From Metabacillus litoralis (GTDB taxonomy: Bacteria; Bacillota; Bacilli; Bacillales; Bacillaceae): 64,000 nucleotides of DNA. Shown here one piece after another: positions 22,400-31,977 of this stretch. The first letter of the stretch is position 1, and each line of letters opens with the position of its first letter. A program made the position numbers and the translations under genes. The DNA lies in NCBI RefSeq assembly GCF_007994985.1, contig NZ_VOQF01000007.1, positions 186,001-250,000 of the forward strand. Direction: 5' to 3'. A model generated the notes under the pieces. That model was not told the origin of the DNA, did no database searches, and was given only the letters and a program-made list of their open reading frames with translations.

Positions 22400-24162
22400 T
22401 ATTTATCCCCCTTTTTGCTTTTAGAATAATCTCGCTTACGTGGTTTAATTAAAGACACATCTACATCATCATACGTAAATTCTGGAGCTGTAAGATTCCC
22501 TGTAAATTTAGTCATTGTTGTTTTTAACCATTCTTCGTCATTTCTCTCAGGGAAATCTGGTTTATAATGTGCTCCACGACTTTCATTACGATTATAAGCA
22601 CCAAGTGTAACCACTCGTGATAAATGTAGCATATTTTTCAATTGACGAGTAAATGCAGCACCTTGATTACTCCATTTCGCTGTGTCATTGATATTAATGT
22701 TATCAAATCTTTCAATTAGCTCTTGAATTTTCTCATCTGTCTTTAGAAGCTTATCATTATGTCTCACAACAGTTACATTGTCAGTCATCCACTCTCCTAA
22801 TTCCTTGTGGATTACATAAGCATTTTCTTTACCGTCTAAATTCATAATGTTGTTCCATTTATCTTCTTCCTGTTTAACATGGTTATCAAACACAGAAGAT
22901 GATAAATCCTCAGCACTCTTTTCAAGACCGTTTATATACTTAACAGCATTAGGTCCAGCTACCATTCCTCCGTATATAGCAGAAAGAAGTGAATTAGCTC
23001 CTAGACGATTTGCACCGTGCATAGAATAGTCACACTCTCCGGCTGCAAACAAACCAGGAATGTTCGTCATTTGGTCATAATCAACCCATAATCCACCCAT
23101 TGAATAGTGAACTGCAGGGAAGATTTTCATCGGAACTTTACGTGGATCATCACCCATGAATTTTTCATATATTTCAATGATACCACCAAGCTTAATATCA
23201 AGCTCTTTCGGATCTTTATGAGATAAATCTAGATACACCATGTTTTCTCCGTTAATACCTAGCTTTTGCTCTACACATACATCAAAAATTTCACGTGTAG
23301 CAATATCACGAGGAACAAGGTTTCCATAAGCAGGATATTTTTCCTCAAGGAAATACCACGGCTTACCATCTTTATATGTCCAAACTCGTCCACCTTCCCC
23401 ACGAGCTGATTCACTCATTAATCTAAGCTTGTCATCTCCTGGTATTGCTGTTGGATGAATTTGTATGAACTCACCATTTGCATAATAAACTCCTTGTTGG
23501 TAAACAATAGAAGCAGCAGATCCTGTATTGATAACAGAATTTGTTGATTTCCCGAAAATAATTCCAGGTCCACCAGTTGCCATAATTACTGCATCTGCTC
23601 TAAATGACTCAATTTTCATAGATGTTAAATTTTGCGATGTGATGCCTCGACACACATTATCATCATCAATAACGGCACCCAGGAATTCCCATCCTTCATA
23701 TTTAGTAACAAGGCCAGCTACTTCATAACGTCTAACTTGCTCGTCTAATGCATAAAGAAGCTGTTGTCCTGTTGTTGCACCTGCAAAGGCTGTACGATGA
23801 TGCTGAGTTCCACCAAAGCGTCTAAAGTCAAGTAACCCTTCTGGTGTACGATTAAACATTACACCCATTCGGTCTAATAGGTGAATGATTGCTGGTGCTG
23901 CTTCTGTCATAGCTTTAACTGGTGGTTGATTCGCTAAGAAATCTCCACCATAAACTGTATCATCAAAATGTTCCCAAGGTGAATCTCCTTCACCCTTTGT
24001 ATTTACTGCACCATTAATTCCACCCTGTGCACACACTGAGTGAGATCTTTTAACAGGTACTAATGAAAATAAATCTACCTGAACACCTGCTTCAGCAGCT
24101 TTAATTGTTGCCATTAAACCAGCTAATCCGCCACCGACAACGATAATTTTACTTTTACTCAT
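22399..24162 (-). CDS. sdhA: Succinate dehydrogenase flavoprotein subunit
   Basis: Catalytic FAD subunit oxidising succinate to fumarate. Starting at ATG 24162 (MSKSKIIVVGGGLAG) gives 587 residues; an earlier GTG lies inside the ribosome site AAGGGAGTGGGG. GGGLAG is the FAD-binding fold, the His in RSHSVCAQGG is the covalent flavin site, and HPTAIPGDDKL and HGANRLGANSLL are active-site motifs. Confidence 0.98.
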   Translation of the reverse strand: MSKSKIIVVGGGLAGLMATIKAAEAGVQVDLFSLVPVKRSHSVCAQGGINGAVNTKGEGDSPWEHFDDTVYGGDFLANQPPVKAMTEAAPAIIHLLDRMGVMFNRTPEGLLDFRRFGGTQHHRTAFAGATTGQQLLYALDEQVRRYEVAGLVTKYEGWEFLGAVIDDDNVCRGITSQNLTSMKIESFRADAVIMATGGPGIIFGKSTNSVINTGSAASIVYQQGVYYANGEFIQIHPTAIPGDDKLRLMSESARGEGGRVWTYKDGKPWYFLEEKYPAYGNLVPRDIATREIFDVCVEQKLGINGENMVYLDLSHKDPKELDIKLGGIIEIYEKFMGDDPRKVPMKIFPAVHYSMGGLWVDYDQMTNIPGLFAAGECDYSMHGANRLGANSLLSAIYGGMVAGPNAVKYINGLEKSAEDLSSSVFDNHVKQEEDKWNNIMNLDGKENAYVIHKELGEWMTDNVTVVRHNDKLLKTDEKIQELIERFDNININDTAKWSNQGAAFTRQLKNMLHLSRVVTLGAYNRNESRGAHYKPDFPERNDEEWLKTTMTKFTGNLTAPEFTYDDVDVSLIKPRKRDYSKSKKGDK

Positions 24163-24194
24163 TAACCCCACTCCCTTTTATAGCTATTTCTGGA

Positions 24195-24803
24195 TTATAC
24201 GAATGCGAAAATTGCGCGAACACCAACATATGAAAGAGCAATAAAGATTGCTAGAGTTACATATGTGGAAATAACTTGTGAGCGAGGAGTAACAGTAATT
24301 CCCCAGCTTACTGCAAATGACCATAGTCCATTAGCAAAATGGAAAATAGTAGAGATAACTCCGATTAAATAGAATGCTAGCATAAATGGACTACTTAAAA
24401 TGGAAGCCATCATGTCATAGTTTACTTCTGCCCCTAGTGCAGCTGCAATTCTTGTTTCCCATACATGCCAAGCAATAAATATAAATGTAACTACCCCTGA
24501 AACACGCTGTAACATAAATAGCCAGTTTCGTAAATATCCATAGTTACTCACATTGTTCTTTGCTGTAAATGCGATGTAAACTCCGTAAATAGCATGGTAG
24601 AGAAGTGGTAGAAAGATAATGACAATTTCTAATACATACCTAAATGGAAGCATTTCCATAAAATGTGCAGCTTCATTAAACGCTTCAGCACCTCTTGTTG
24701 CAAAATGGTTAATAACTAAATGCTGAATCAAAAAGATCCCTACCGGAATTACTCCCAATAATGAGTGCAGTCTACGATTCATAAACTCTCGGTTTCCAGC
24801 CAT
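24195..24803 (-). CDS. sdhC: Succinate dehydrogenase cytochrome b558 subunit
   Basis: Membrane anchor carrying two haems and the menaquinone site, in the one-anchor (type B) complex II of Bacillus. 202 residues from ATG 24803 (MAGNREFMNRRLHS), with AGGGGGT upstream. Five hydrophobic segments, and conserved His in IQHLVINH, LYHAIYG, AWHVWET and IFHFANGLW that suit haem ligation. First gene of sdhCAB. Confidence 0.97.
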   Translation of the reverse strand: MAGNREFMNRRLHSLLGVIPVGIFLIQHLVINHFATRGAEAFNEAAHFMEMLPFRYVLEIVIIFLPLLYHAIYGVYIAFTAKNNVSNYGYLRNWLFMLQRVSGVVTFIFIAWHVWETRIAAALGAEVNYDMMASILSSPFMLAFYLIGVISTIFHFANGLWSFAVSWGITVTPRSQVISTYVTLAIFIALSYVGVRAIFAFV

Positions 24804-25004
24804 GTACTTACCCCCTAGTATCAATAATGCGCTCACGATTCAAAAACAAATACAATTCTCAATCCAATAATTCTTTCCTAATAAAATTTACCTTTATCAC
24901 TGATGGTCTTTTAGTGAATGTTAGAAAATAGACTATTGGAATCAAACTTACAGACTATTAAAATCCCATCTGTATGTTATTCGAGATAAATTTGTGACAA
25001 ATAC

Positions 25005-25033
25005 ATTTTACTCCCATAAAGAATTAGCGTCAA
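25005..25033 (-). promoter_or_regulatory. Sigma-A promoter of sdhCAB
   Basis: TTGACG (25028-25033), 17-base spacer, TAAAAT (25005-25010). It leaves an untranslated leader of about 190 bases before sdhC in which no clear regulatory fold was recognised. Confidence 0.8.
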
Positions 25034-25324
25034 GAAAACGCGTTCATAAATTAAAATTTTTTGAAAAATAACTAATCCTTATAAAATTTATTTTATCAGT
25101 ATACTTAAAATTCAAGCAAGTATAGAAAGCCTCTTTTCCCTCAAGTACCTTAATTTTCCTTGCAATAGAAATCTTTCTCGTACCACTCATTTGATCCATA
25201 AACTATATCAATTTATTCAAGCGGTAGTGAATCCAAAATTAGCCTTTCATATCATTTTACTTAATATTACATGTGTTTCAACAAGTATGTTGTTATATAA
25301 TAAACGAAGAAAGAGGGGAATATC

Positions 25325-25819
25325 GTGAATAAACAATCTACAATCATTAACTTAGAAGAACTACAAGATATCTCAGTTCCTGCATTTGGTTTTGAATTAT
25401 TAAGAGAAGTCCTTATTCCTGATATACTAGGACAAGACCATCCTCAAATGCTTTACTGGGCAGGAAAAGCATTAGCTCGCAAATATCCTGTTTCATCACT
25501 AGATGAATTAACAGCATTTTTTGAAAAAGCTGGATGGGGAAATCTTTCACTAGTACATAATAAAAAGACTGAAATGGAATTTGAGCTAAGTGGAGAGCTT
25601 ATCTCCATTCGTTTTAAAAAATCAAACGAGCATACATTTCAAATGGAAGCTGGTTTTATTGCTGAACAACTTCAAACTTTAAATAATCAAATAACTGAAA
25701 CATATGAACAATTAAAAAAACGAGCAAATAAAGCTGTTTTTACAGTAAAGTGGGATCAAAAAGATCCGATTCAAGCTGAAGAAAACTCAATTGGAAAAAG
25801 AAGTGAACGAAAACTTTAA
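25325..25819 (+). CDS. yslB: YslB-family protein (DUF2507), function unknown
   Basis: 164-residue soluble protein on the opposite strand to its neighbours. The fold is not evident from the sequence; the segment around 25-75 (FGFELLREVLIPDILGQDHP, then YWAGKALARKYP) is the conserved part. The C-terminus is basic. GTG start with GAGGGG upstream and a TATAAT -10 near 25297. Position between sdhC and lysC matches B. subtilis. Confidence 0.88.
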   Translation: MNKQSTIINLEELQDISVPAFGFELLREVLIPDILGQDHPQMLYWAGKALARKYPVSSLDELTAFFEKAGWGNLSLVHNKKTEMEFELSGELISIRFKKSNEHTFQMEAGFIAEQLQTLNNQITETYEQLKKRANKAVFTVKWDQKDPIQAEENSIGKRSERKL

Positions 25820-25833
25820 TTTCCTTAAAAACA

Positions 25834-25856
25834 AGGGGCTTTTCTTAAAAGCCCCT
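25834..25856. terminator. Bidirectional terminator between yslB and lysC
   Basis: AGGGGCTTTT/AAAAGCCCCT stem with T-rich tails on both strands, shared by the convergent genes. Confidence 0.85.
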
Positions 25857-25903
25857 ATGTTTTACTACATATGCATTAATAAAGCTAAAAATTATAAGGA
25901 AGT

Positions 25904-27133
25904 TTATACAATAACCGCTACTTTAGATAGCTCAAAAGCATTATGAAGGATATCTACAGCATTCACCATATGAGCTTGATCAATAACAGTTGAAACTTTA
26001 ATTTCAGAAGTACTTACCATTTTGATAGCTATACCTTCATTTGCTAATACGTCAAACATCTCAGCAGCAACACCTGGATTTGATACCATACCAGAACCAA
26101 CAATTGATACTTTTGCTAACCCAGTTTCTGATTCAACTTTTTCATATTGTAATACAGACTTATGTTGCTCTAGAATGGTTATCGTATCTTCTAAGTCACT
26201 CGTTTTAACAGAGAAGGATATTGATGTCCGATCATCACTTGTTGTGTTTTGAATTATAATATCTACATTCAGACCATTTTTAGCCAAAGTTGAAAAAATT
26301 GTTGATAATGTTGTTAGTTCATTAGGTAATCCTAAAACAGATACTCTTGTTACTTGATCTTCAAATGCAATTCCTCTTACGACTAAATTTTGCTCCATGT
26401 TTGTTGCCTCCTCAATAATTGTTCCACGCTCGTTTACCATACTAGAACGAACTTCTAACGGCACATTGTAATTTTTTGCAAATTCCACAGCACGAGGATG
26501 TAACACACCCGCTCCTAAATTAGCCAACTCAAGCATCTCATCATATGAAATAGCAGCTAGTTTTCTTGCTTCTTTGACAAATCTAGGATCTGTTGTAAAA
26601 ACACCAGTAACATCTGTGTAGATATCACATTTATCTGCTTTTAGTGCAGCTGCTAAAGCTACAGCAGTAGTGTCTGATCCGCCACGCCCCAATGTTGTAA
26701 TTTGTTGATCACTTGAGATTCCTTGGAAACCAGCTACAACGATAATTTTACCTTTTGTTAATTCATTTTTAATTCTGTCTGTATTAATATTAGTTATTCT
26801 CGCATTACCGTGAGCAGCTTCTGTTTCAATTCCGGCCTGCCAGCCTGTAAAGGACACTGCATCATATCCCTTTTCCGTTAGTGCCATAGTAAGCAGTGAG
26901 ATCGTTATTTGCTCACCTGTGGTCAGCAACATATCCATTTCTCTTTTACTTGGCTTCGCAGTAATTTGAGCTGCTAAATCAACTAACTGATCAGTGGATT
27001 TCCCCATTGCTGAAACGACAATCACAACATCATTACCATTTTCTTTTTCTTGAATAATTCGATTTGCCGCATTTAGAATTCTTTCAACTGAACCAACAGA
27101 AGTACCACCAAATTTTTGAACGATTATACTCAT
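25904..27133 (-). CDS. lysC: Aspartokinase (lysine-sensitive type)
   Basis: Phosphorylates aspartate at the entry to lysine, threonine and methionine synthesis. 409 residues from ATG 27133 (MSIIVQKFGGTSVG), with GGTGAGG upstream; an earlier GTG overlaps that site. Kinase motifs are KFGGTSVG and TLGRGGSDTTAVALA; two ACT domains occupy about 265-400. In B. subtilis the ACT part is also made separately from an internal start. A lysine riboswitch precedes it. Confidence 0.97.
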   Translation of the reverse strand: MSIIVQKFGGTSVGSVERILNAANRIIQEKENGNDVVIVVSAMGKSTDQLVDLAAQITAKPSKREMDMLLTTGEQITISLLTMALTEKGYDAVSFTGWQAGIETEAAHGNARITNINTDRIKNELTKGKIIVVAGFQGISSDQQITTLGRGGSDTTAVALAAALKADKCDIYTDVTGVFTTDPRFVKEARKLAAISYDEMLELANLGAGVLHPRAVEFAKNYNVPLEVRSSMVNERGTIIEEATNMEQNLVVRGIAFEDQVTRVSVLGLPNELTTLSTIFSTLAKNGLNVDIIIQNTTSDDRTSISFSVKTSDLEDTITILEQHKSVLQYEKVESETGLAKVSIVGSGMVSNPGVAAEMFDVLANEGIAIKMVSTSEIKVSTVIDQAHMVNAVDILHNAFELSKVAVIV

Positions 27134-27350
27134 GAGTAACCTCACCCTTCAATTGTTTTAGATGATGGCTGTTTTCTCAAACTTTGTTGCTTTGACACTG
27201 TTTTGATTACATAGCAACAATTTTTCAGAAAAGAGCCTAGATAATCGATCATTGTCTGCTAAAGGTAGCGCCCAAAGTTATCACAATAAACCTGCTAAAC
27301 GTCCATTCTCCATATGTTCTTAAAGGATTTTAGAAGCTTAAAAAGTGCAA

Positions 27351-27390
27351 TAAAAAAAGCAATGGGATAAAAAATACCCCATTGCTTTTA
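27351..27390 (-). terminator. Terminator of the lysine riboswitch
   Basis: AAAAGCAATGGGGTA/TATCCCATTGCTTTT stem followed by T7 on the minus strand, about 220 bases before lysC. Confidence 0.92.
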
Positions 27391-27605
27391 AAACGAAAAA
27401 ATAAATTCGTTCTTTACAATGAGATAGCTCTCCAAGAATATAAAAACTCTTGACAATTTTACATTTTTTAAATGTAAAACCAGCAATTAAAACAAATGGT
27501 GCTTTAATCACTTCGGCGAATATTCCTTTCACCAGCCTTCATCGGAAACCATTTCTCCTCAAGCAGGTTACTAATAATGTTCGCACCTCTACCTTCATTT
27601 AACAA
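27391..27605 (-). promoter_or_regulatory. Lysine riboswitch (L box) of lysC
   Basis: Minus strand shows the conserved aptamer pieces in order: GGTAGAGGTGCGAAC, AGTAACC, GAGGAGAAATGG, GGTGAAAGG, CGCCGAAGTG, then TTGGAGAGCTATC before the terminator. Lysine binding should favour the terminator and shut lysC off. An open frame across it (27338-27532) is coincidental. Confidence 0.95.
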
Positions 27606-27634
27606 ACTAACGATCATATATCAAATTACTTACT

Positions 27635-27663
27635 AGATTATCAGACTTCTATTATGCATGCAA
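27635..27663 (-). promoter_or_regulatory. Sigma-A promoter of lysC leader
   Basis: TTGCAT (27658-27663), 17-base spacer, TAATCT (27635-27640), about 25 bases before the aptamer. Confidence 0.7.
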
Positions 27664-27682
27664 GCACATTTTTATCTAACTG

Positions 27683-29455
27683 CTACTCCTTTAAATATTC
27701 GTATATCGTACTTGCAAGACTATTGGGCATTCCTGCCTCAATAAAGTCATCCAAGCTAGCTTCCTTCATCTTTTTTAACGAACCAAAATGCTTCAATAAC
27801 AATTTCTTTCTTTGTGCACCCACTCCAGGAATATCATCTAAGATTGATTGAAAAGCTGTTTTTCCCCGCAACTGCCTGTGGAATGTAATGGCAAATCGAT
27901 GAACCTCATCTTGAATTCGCTGTAAAAGATAAAACTCCTGACTATTCCTCTCTAATTGTATAAACTCTGGAGGAGATCCTATTAAAAGCTCTGATGTACG
28001 ATGTTTATCATCCTTAACAAGTCCAACAACTGGGATATCAAGTGTTAATTCATTAACTAATACATCCTGTGCTGCTGCTAAATGCCCTTTTCCACCATCA
28101 ATGATCACTAAGTCTGGTAAAGGTAGTTCATCCTTTAACACACGGCTGTAACGTCTCCTTACAACCTCTCTCATTGATTCATAATCATCAGGACCTTCAA
28201 CACCCTTAATTTTATATTTACGATAATGCTTTTTAGCAGGTTTACCATCTTCAAACACAATCATTGCAGACACTGGATCTGTTCCTTGAATATTAGAATT
28301 ATCAAAAGCCTCAATACGATGTGGTGTTGCTATTCCTAAAATGTCTCCTAAATTTTCAACAGCTTTAATTGTTCTTTCTTCGTCTCTTTCTATAAGAGCA
28401 AATTTTTCTACAAGTGCATTTTTTGCATTCTTATGGGCAAGTAGTATTAAATCCTTCTTCTTCCCTCTTTTCGGTTGAATTGTTGATACCTCTAGCAGTT
28501 GCTCGATCACATCAACCTCAATGCTGTCAGGTAGTACAATCTCTTTGGGAACAAAGTGACTTGATTTTGAATAAAACTGTCCAAGAAATGTTAAAAATTC
28601 CTGCTCTGGACTATCATAGATGGGAAACAATGATACATCACGCTCAATTAGTTTTCCTTGACGAATAAAAAATACTTGTACACACATCCAGCCTTTGTCA
28701 TATGCATAACCAAACACATCACGATCAACAAAATCATTTAATGTCATTTTTTGTTTTTCCATTGTGGCTTCAATATGAAGAATTTGGTCGCGATATTCTT
28801 TAGCTCGTTCAAAATCTAATTCCTCAGATGCTTTCCCCATCTTCTCAGATAACTCTTCTTTAATTTTTTTAAATCCGCCATTAAGAAACTTAGCTATTTC
28901 TTCAACCATTTGACGATTTGTTTCCTCTGAAACGTCTTTCACACAAGGTGCCAGACATTGTCCCATATGATAATACAAACAAGCTCTGTCAGGTAATGTA
29001 GAACACTTTCGTAATGGATATAATCGATCTAATAGCTTGATTGTTTCTCGTGCAGAAAAAACATTGGGATAAGGACCAAAATATTTTGCTTTATCTTTGT
29101 TCACTTTTCGAGTTACAAGTAATCGAGGATGACGCTCATTTGTAATTTTAATAAACGGATATGTTTTATCATCCTTGAGCATGACATTATATTTTGGGTC
29201 ATATTTTTTAATCAGATTTAATTCTAAAATGAGTGCTTCAAGATTAGAAGATGTAATGATATATTCAAAATCAACAATTTCATTGACTAATCGTAATGTT
29301 TTAGCATCGTGAGAACCTGTGAAATAAGATCTAACACGGTTTTTTAATACCTTTGCCTTCCCAACATATATAACTGTCCCTTGTCTATCTTTCATTATAT
29401 AACAGCCAGGTTGATCAGGAAGAAGTGCGAGCTTTTCCTTAAAATGTTCTCTCAT
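27683..29455 (-). CDS. uvrC: Excinuclease ABC subunit C
   Basis: Makes the dual incisions in nucleotide excision repair with UvrA and UvrB. 590 residues from ATG 29455 ([13 protein letters not shown]). GIY-YIG nuclease domain at 13-90 (GCYIMKD...VIYVGKAK), UvrB-binding UVR motif at about 200-235, RNase H-like nuclease in the middle ([27 protein letters not shown]), C-terminal helix-hairpin-helix ([16 protein letters not shown]). A GTG three codons earlier sits in the ribosome site. Confidence 0.98.
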   Translation of the reverse strand: MREHFKEKLALLPDQPGCYIMKDRQGTVIYVGKAKVLKNRVRSYFTGSHDAKTLRLVNEIVDFEYIITSSNLEALILELNLIKKYDPKYNVMLKDDKTYPFIKITNERHPRLLVTRKVNKDKAKYFGPYPNVFSARETIKLLDRLYPLRKCSTLPDRACLYYHMGQCLAPCVKDVSEETNRQMVEEIAKFLNGGFKKIKEELSEKMGKASEELDFERAKEYRDQILHIEATMEKQKMTLNDFVDRDVFGYAYDKGWMCVQVFFIRQGKLIERDVSLFPIYDSPEQEFLTFLGQFYSKSSHFVPKEIVLPDSIEVDVIEQLLEVSTIQPKRGKKKDLILLAHKNAKNALVEKFALIERDEERTIKAVENLGDILGIATPHRIEAFDNSNIQGTDPVSAMIVFEDGKPAKKHYRKYKIKGVEGPDDYESMREVVRRRYSRVLKDELPLPDLVIIDGGKGHLAAAQDVLVNELTLDIPVVGLVKDDKHRTSELLIGSPPEFIQLERNSQEFYLLQRIQDEVHRFAITFHRQLRGKTAFQSILDDIPGVGAQRKKLLLKHFGSLKKMKEASLDDFIEAGMPNSLASTIYEYLKE

Positions 29456-29792
29456 AGCAAACACTCCCCATTATCTTATTTATATGTGATAGGCAGTAAT
29501 CTACCATTTTATAAGTACTGTCTACAATTTAAGTTACTTAAAAGCAACAAAGTTCATGAAAACAGACTTGATAAAAAAATGACACATTACTGCCTACTAA
29601 CAAACTATTTTATCATGACAGATCATGTTTCGTCTTATGTTAAAATGTCGAAATATATACAATTATTTCCGGAGAAATGATTGCTAAACCGATGTTGACT
29701 TATCGTAGTGAGATGATGTGAAGTTTGATAGGTGATAGCTCTCTGGAACTAAACACCAAATCTAAGTAAAAGTTGGATCCTCTTGATCTAAG
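29456..29792. other. uvrC-trxA intergenic region with an 11-bp inverted repeat
   Basis: No credible gene. TAGGCAGTAAT at 29490-29500 and its exact complement ATTACTGCCTA at 29586-29596 are 85 bases apart. The uvrC promoter is not assigned. Confidence 0.45.
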
Positions 29793-29823
29793 AAAAAAGG
29801 ACTGACATATGTCAATCCCTTTT
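29793..29823 (-). terminator. Terminator of trxA
   Basis: AAAAGGGATTGACA/TGTCAGTCCTTTT stem with T6 at the end on the minus strand. Confidence 0.85.
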
Positions 29824-29852
29824 GTGTATGAAAAATAACTTTTTTTTAGAAA

Positions 29853-30167
29853 TTAAAGGTGCTTGTTCAAAACTTCTGCAAGTGCTTCTTTTGGTTGATA
29901 TCCAACAGCTTTGTCAACAACTTCGCCATCTTTTAATACTAATAAAGTTGGGATACTCATAACACCAAATTTACCAGCTGTTTCTTGGTTTTCATCAACA
30001 TCAACTTTAACAATCTTCACTTTATCTCCCATATCTGTATCAAGTTCTTCAAGAACTGGAGCAATCATCTTACATGGTCCGCACCATGGTGCCCAAAAAT
30101 CTACTAATACTACACCTTCGTTTGTTTCACCTGAAAAAGTTTGATCTGTTACATTTGTTATAGCCAT
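29853..30167 (-). CDS. trxA: Thioredoxin
   Basis: General dithiol reductant. 104 residues, classic fold. Active site WCGPC with the redox pair Cys29 and Cys32; cis-proline in SIPTLL. ATG with AGGAGGA. Monocistronic: own promoters and terminator. Confidence 0.98.
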   Translation of the reverse strand: MAITNVTDQTFSGETNEGVVLVDFWAPWCGPCKMIAPVLEELDTDMGDKVKIVKVDVDENQETAGKFGVMSIPTLLVLKDGEVVDKAVGYQPKEALAEVLNKHL

Positions 30168-30205
30168 TGAAATTCCTCCTAATATGTTGGTTAAAATATG
30201 TTTAA

Positions 30206-30235
30206 ATTATAGCATTCACATAGTAAGTAAGCGAA
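30206..30235 (-). promoter_or_regulatory. Sigma-A promoter of trxA, extended -10
   Basis: TGCTATAAT (TATAAT at 30206-30211) with a weak -35 TTCGCT about 18 bases upstream; the TGn extension compensates. Confidence 0.6.
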
Positions 30236-30255
30236 CAATTTGCTTCTACTTTACT

Positions 30256-30280
30256 TTTCCCTATGATTCACGATTAAAAC
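30256..30280 (-). promoter_or_regulatory. Sigma-B-type promoter of trxA
   Basis: GTTTTA (30275-30280), 13-base spacer, GGGAAA (30256-30261), fitting the general-stress consensus GTTTAA-N12/15-GGGTAT with W changes. B. subtilis trxA is known to have both sigma-A and sigma-B promoters. Confidence 0.55.
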
Positions 30281-30324
30281 ATAGTTTTTTTACTCTTAAT
30301 TTTTCAAGCAAACCATCTAATTGA

Positions 30325-30855
30325 TTTTTTCAACCATCCTTTTGTATTTGTCGACCATCAAACCCAGTTTATCGACCATTCTCCTGTATTTATCGATCAT
30401 GCTCTCAACTTTGCGCGCCATCCGCTCTCTTTCCGACCATCAAACCAAATTTATCGACCATTACCCCGTATTTGTCGATCATAGTCTCAACTTTGCGCTC
30501 CTGCTGCTCTCTTTCCGACCATCAAACCTAGTTTATCGACCATTCTTCTGTATTTGTCGATCATGCTCTCATCATTGCGCTCCTGCTGCTCTCTTGTCGA
30601 CCATCAAACCCAGTTTATCGACCATTCTCCTGTATTTATCGATCACGCTCTCAACTTTGCGCGCCTGCTGCTCTCTTACCGACCATCAAACCCAGTTTAT
30701 CGACCATTCTCCTGTATTTGTCGACCATGCTCTCATCTTTGCGCGCCTGCTACTCTCTTACCGCTTCAAAGCGAAAGTTCAGTTTATCGACCATTCTCCT
30801 ATACTACATACTGACCATGATCTTAACTTTGCGCTCCAATTGCTCTCTTTAAGAC
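30325..30855. repeat. Tandem array with exact 82-bp period, about six copies
   Basis: The motif TTTATCGACCATT begins at 30368, 30450, 30532, 30614 and 30696 (spacing 82 each time) and at 30783 (spacing 87, a 5-base insertion in the last copy); a shortened copy precedes the first. Each unit has three related sub-motifs: TTTATCGACCAT, TTTATCGATCAT 21 bases on, and CCGACCATCAAA about 40 bases further. The middle of the unit is CTCAACTTTGCGC. 82 is not a multiple of 3, so the unit changes reading frame every copy. Open frames of up to 183 codons cross it but lack conserved starts; not called as protein. Confidence 0.9.
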
Positions 30856-30902
30856 TTTCACACCTTCTTTAGCGAATTTCAACAATTCTTAAATACACAA
30901 AT

Positions 30903-30945
30903 AAAAAAAAGGTAAAAGCACACTTAAAGCGTGCTTTTACCTTTT
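30903..30945 (-). terminator. Terminator of the fad-etf operon
   Basis: AAAAAGGTAAAAGCACGC/GTGTGCTTTTACCTTTTT stem and T8 on the minus strand, directly after the etfA stop. Confidence 0.92.
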
Positions 30946-31923
30946 TCATGCGTGTACGTTTAACTTTTTAAACTCTTCTGTTAGTAACGGAACTACTTCG
31001 AAAAGATCGCCTACGATTCCGTAATCAGCAACTTTGAATATATTTGCTTCTGGATCTTTATTAATAGCCACTATAACTTTAGAATTTGACATTCCAGCTA
31101 AATGTTGGATCGCACCGGAAATTCCACAAGCAATGTACAAATCAGGTGTTACAACCTTCCCTGTCTGGCCGATTTGTAAAGAATAATCACAATATTCCGC
31201 GTCACATGCACCACGCGATGCCCCAACTGCTCCGCCAAGAACGTCAGCTAATTCTTTCAATGGTTCAAAACCATCCTCACCCTTTACTCCACGACCACCT
31301 GCAATAACTACCTTTGCTTCTGATAAATCGACACCTTCAGTAGCTTTGCGGACTACTTCTTTAACAATTGTACGTAAATCCTTGATCTCGACAGATAAAG
31401 CACGAACATCACCTGTTCTAGACTCATCTTTTTCTAATGAACTAATATTATTTGGACGTATCGTAGCAAAAATGATTCCATCTGTTACGATTTTCTTTTC
31501 AAAAGCTTTACCTGAATAAATTGGACGTGTAAACACGACATTCCCACCAGCAACTTCAATGGAGGTTGCATCAGAAATTAGTCCTGAGCTTAGCTTTGCC
31601 GCTACTTTTGGTGATAGATCTTTTCCTAACGCTGTATGTCCAAACACAATACCCTCGGGATTTTCCTCTTTAATTACAGCTAAAACTGCTTGAGAATAAC
31701 CATCAGGAGTGTATGTGCTAAGTTTTGCATCCTCCACTATTATTACACGATCTGCTCCATAGTGGATTAACTCCTTACCAAGCGATTCAACCTGGTCACC
31801 TAGTAATACAGCGATTACTTCTCCACCCTCAGAGATGGTTTTACCTGCTGCAATTGCTTCAAAAGATACATTTCTTAATGATTGATCACGAGCTTCACCT
31901 AATACAAGTACTTTTCTAGCCAT
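30946..31923 (-). CDS. etfA: Electron transfer flavoprotein alpha subunit
   Basis: FAD-binding subunit that takes electrons from acyl-CoA dehydrogenases. 325 residues from ATG 31923 (MARKVLVLGEARD) with CAGGGGG upstream; the longer frame is rejected. The C-terminal FAD motif PDLYIACGISGAIQHLAGM is intact, as are VIAGGRG and VVAINKD-like segments (IVAINKDPEANIF). Last gene of the operon. Confidence 0.97.
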   Translation of the reverse strand: MARKVLVLGEARDQSLRNVSFEAIAAGKTISEGGEVIAVLLGDQVESLGKELIHYGADRVIIVEDAKLSTYTPDGYSQAVLAVIKEENPEGIVFGHTALGKDLSPKVAAKLSSGLISDATSIEVAGGNVVFTRPIYSGKAFEKKIVTDGIIFATIRPNNISSLEKDESRTGDVRALSVEIKDLRTIVKEVVRKATEGVDLSEAKVVIAGGRGVKGEDGFEPLKELADVLGGAVGASRGACDAEYCDYSLQIGQTGKVVTPDLYIACGISGAIQHLAGMSNSKVIVAINKDPEANIFKVADYGIVGDLFEVVPLLTEEFKKLNVHA

Positions 31924-31977
31924 GATTATTTCCCCCTGTTCAAATATTTTTCTCCCTATCACTCTATTAATCTATGA

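Noticed and set aside
27338-27532. 64-codon open frame upstream of lysC
   Set aside because: Lies across the lysine riboswitch and its terminator; all conserved bases are explained by the RNA.
30321-30872. 183-codon open frame on the plus strand through the 82-bp array
   Set aside because: The 82-base period changes frame every copy, so the peptide repeats only by accident; no ribosome site and a repetitive Leu/Ser/His composition.
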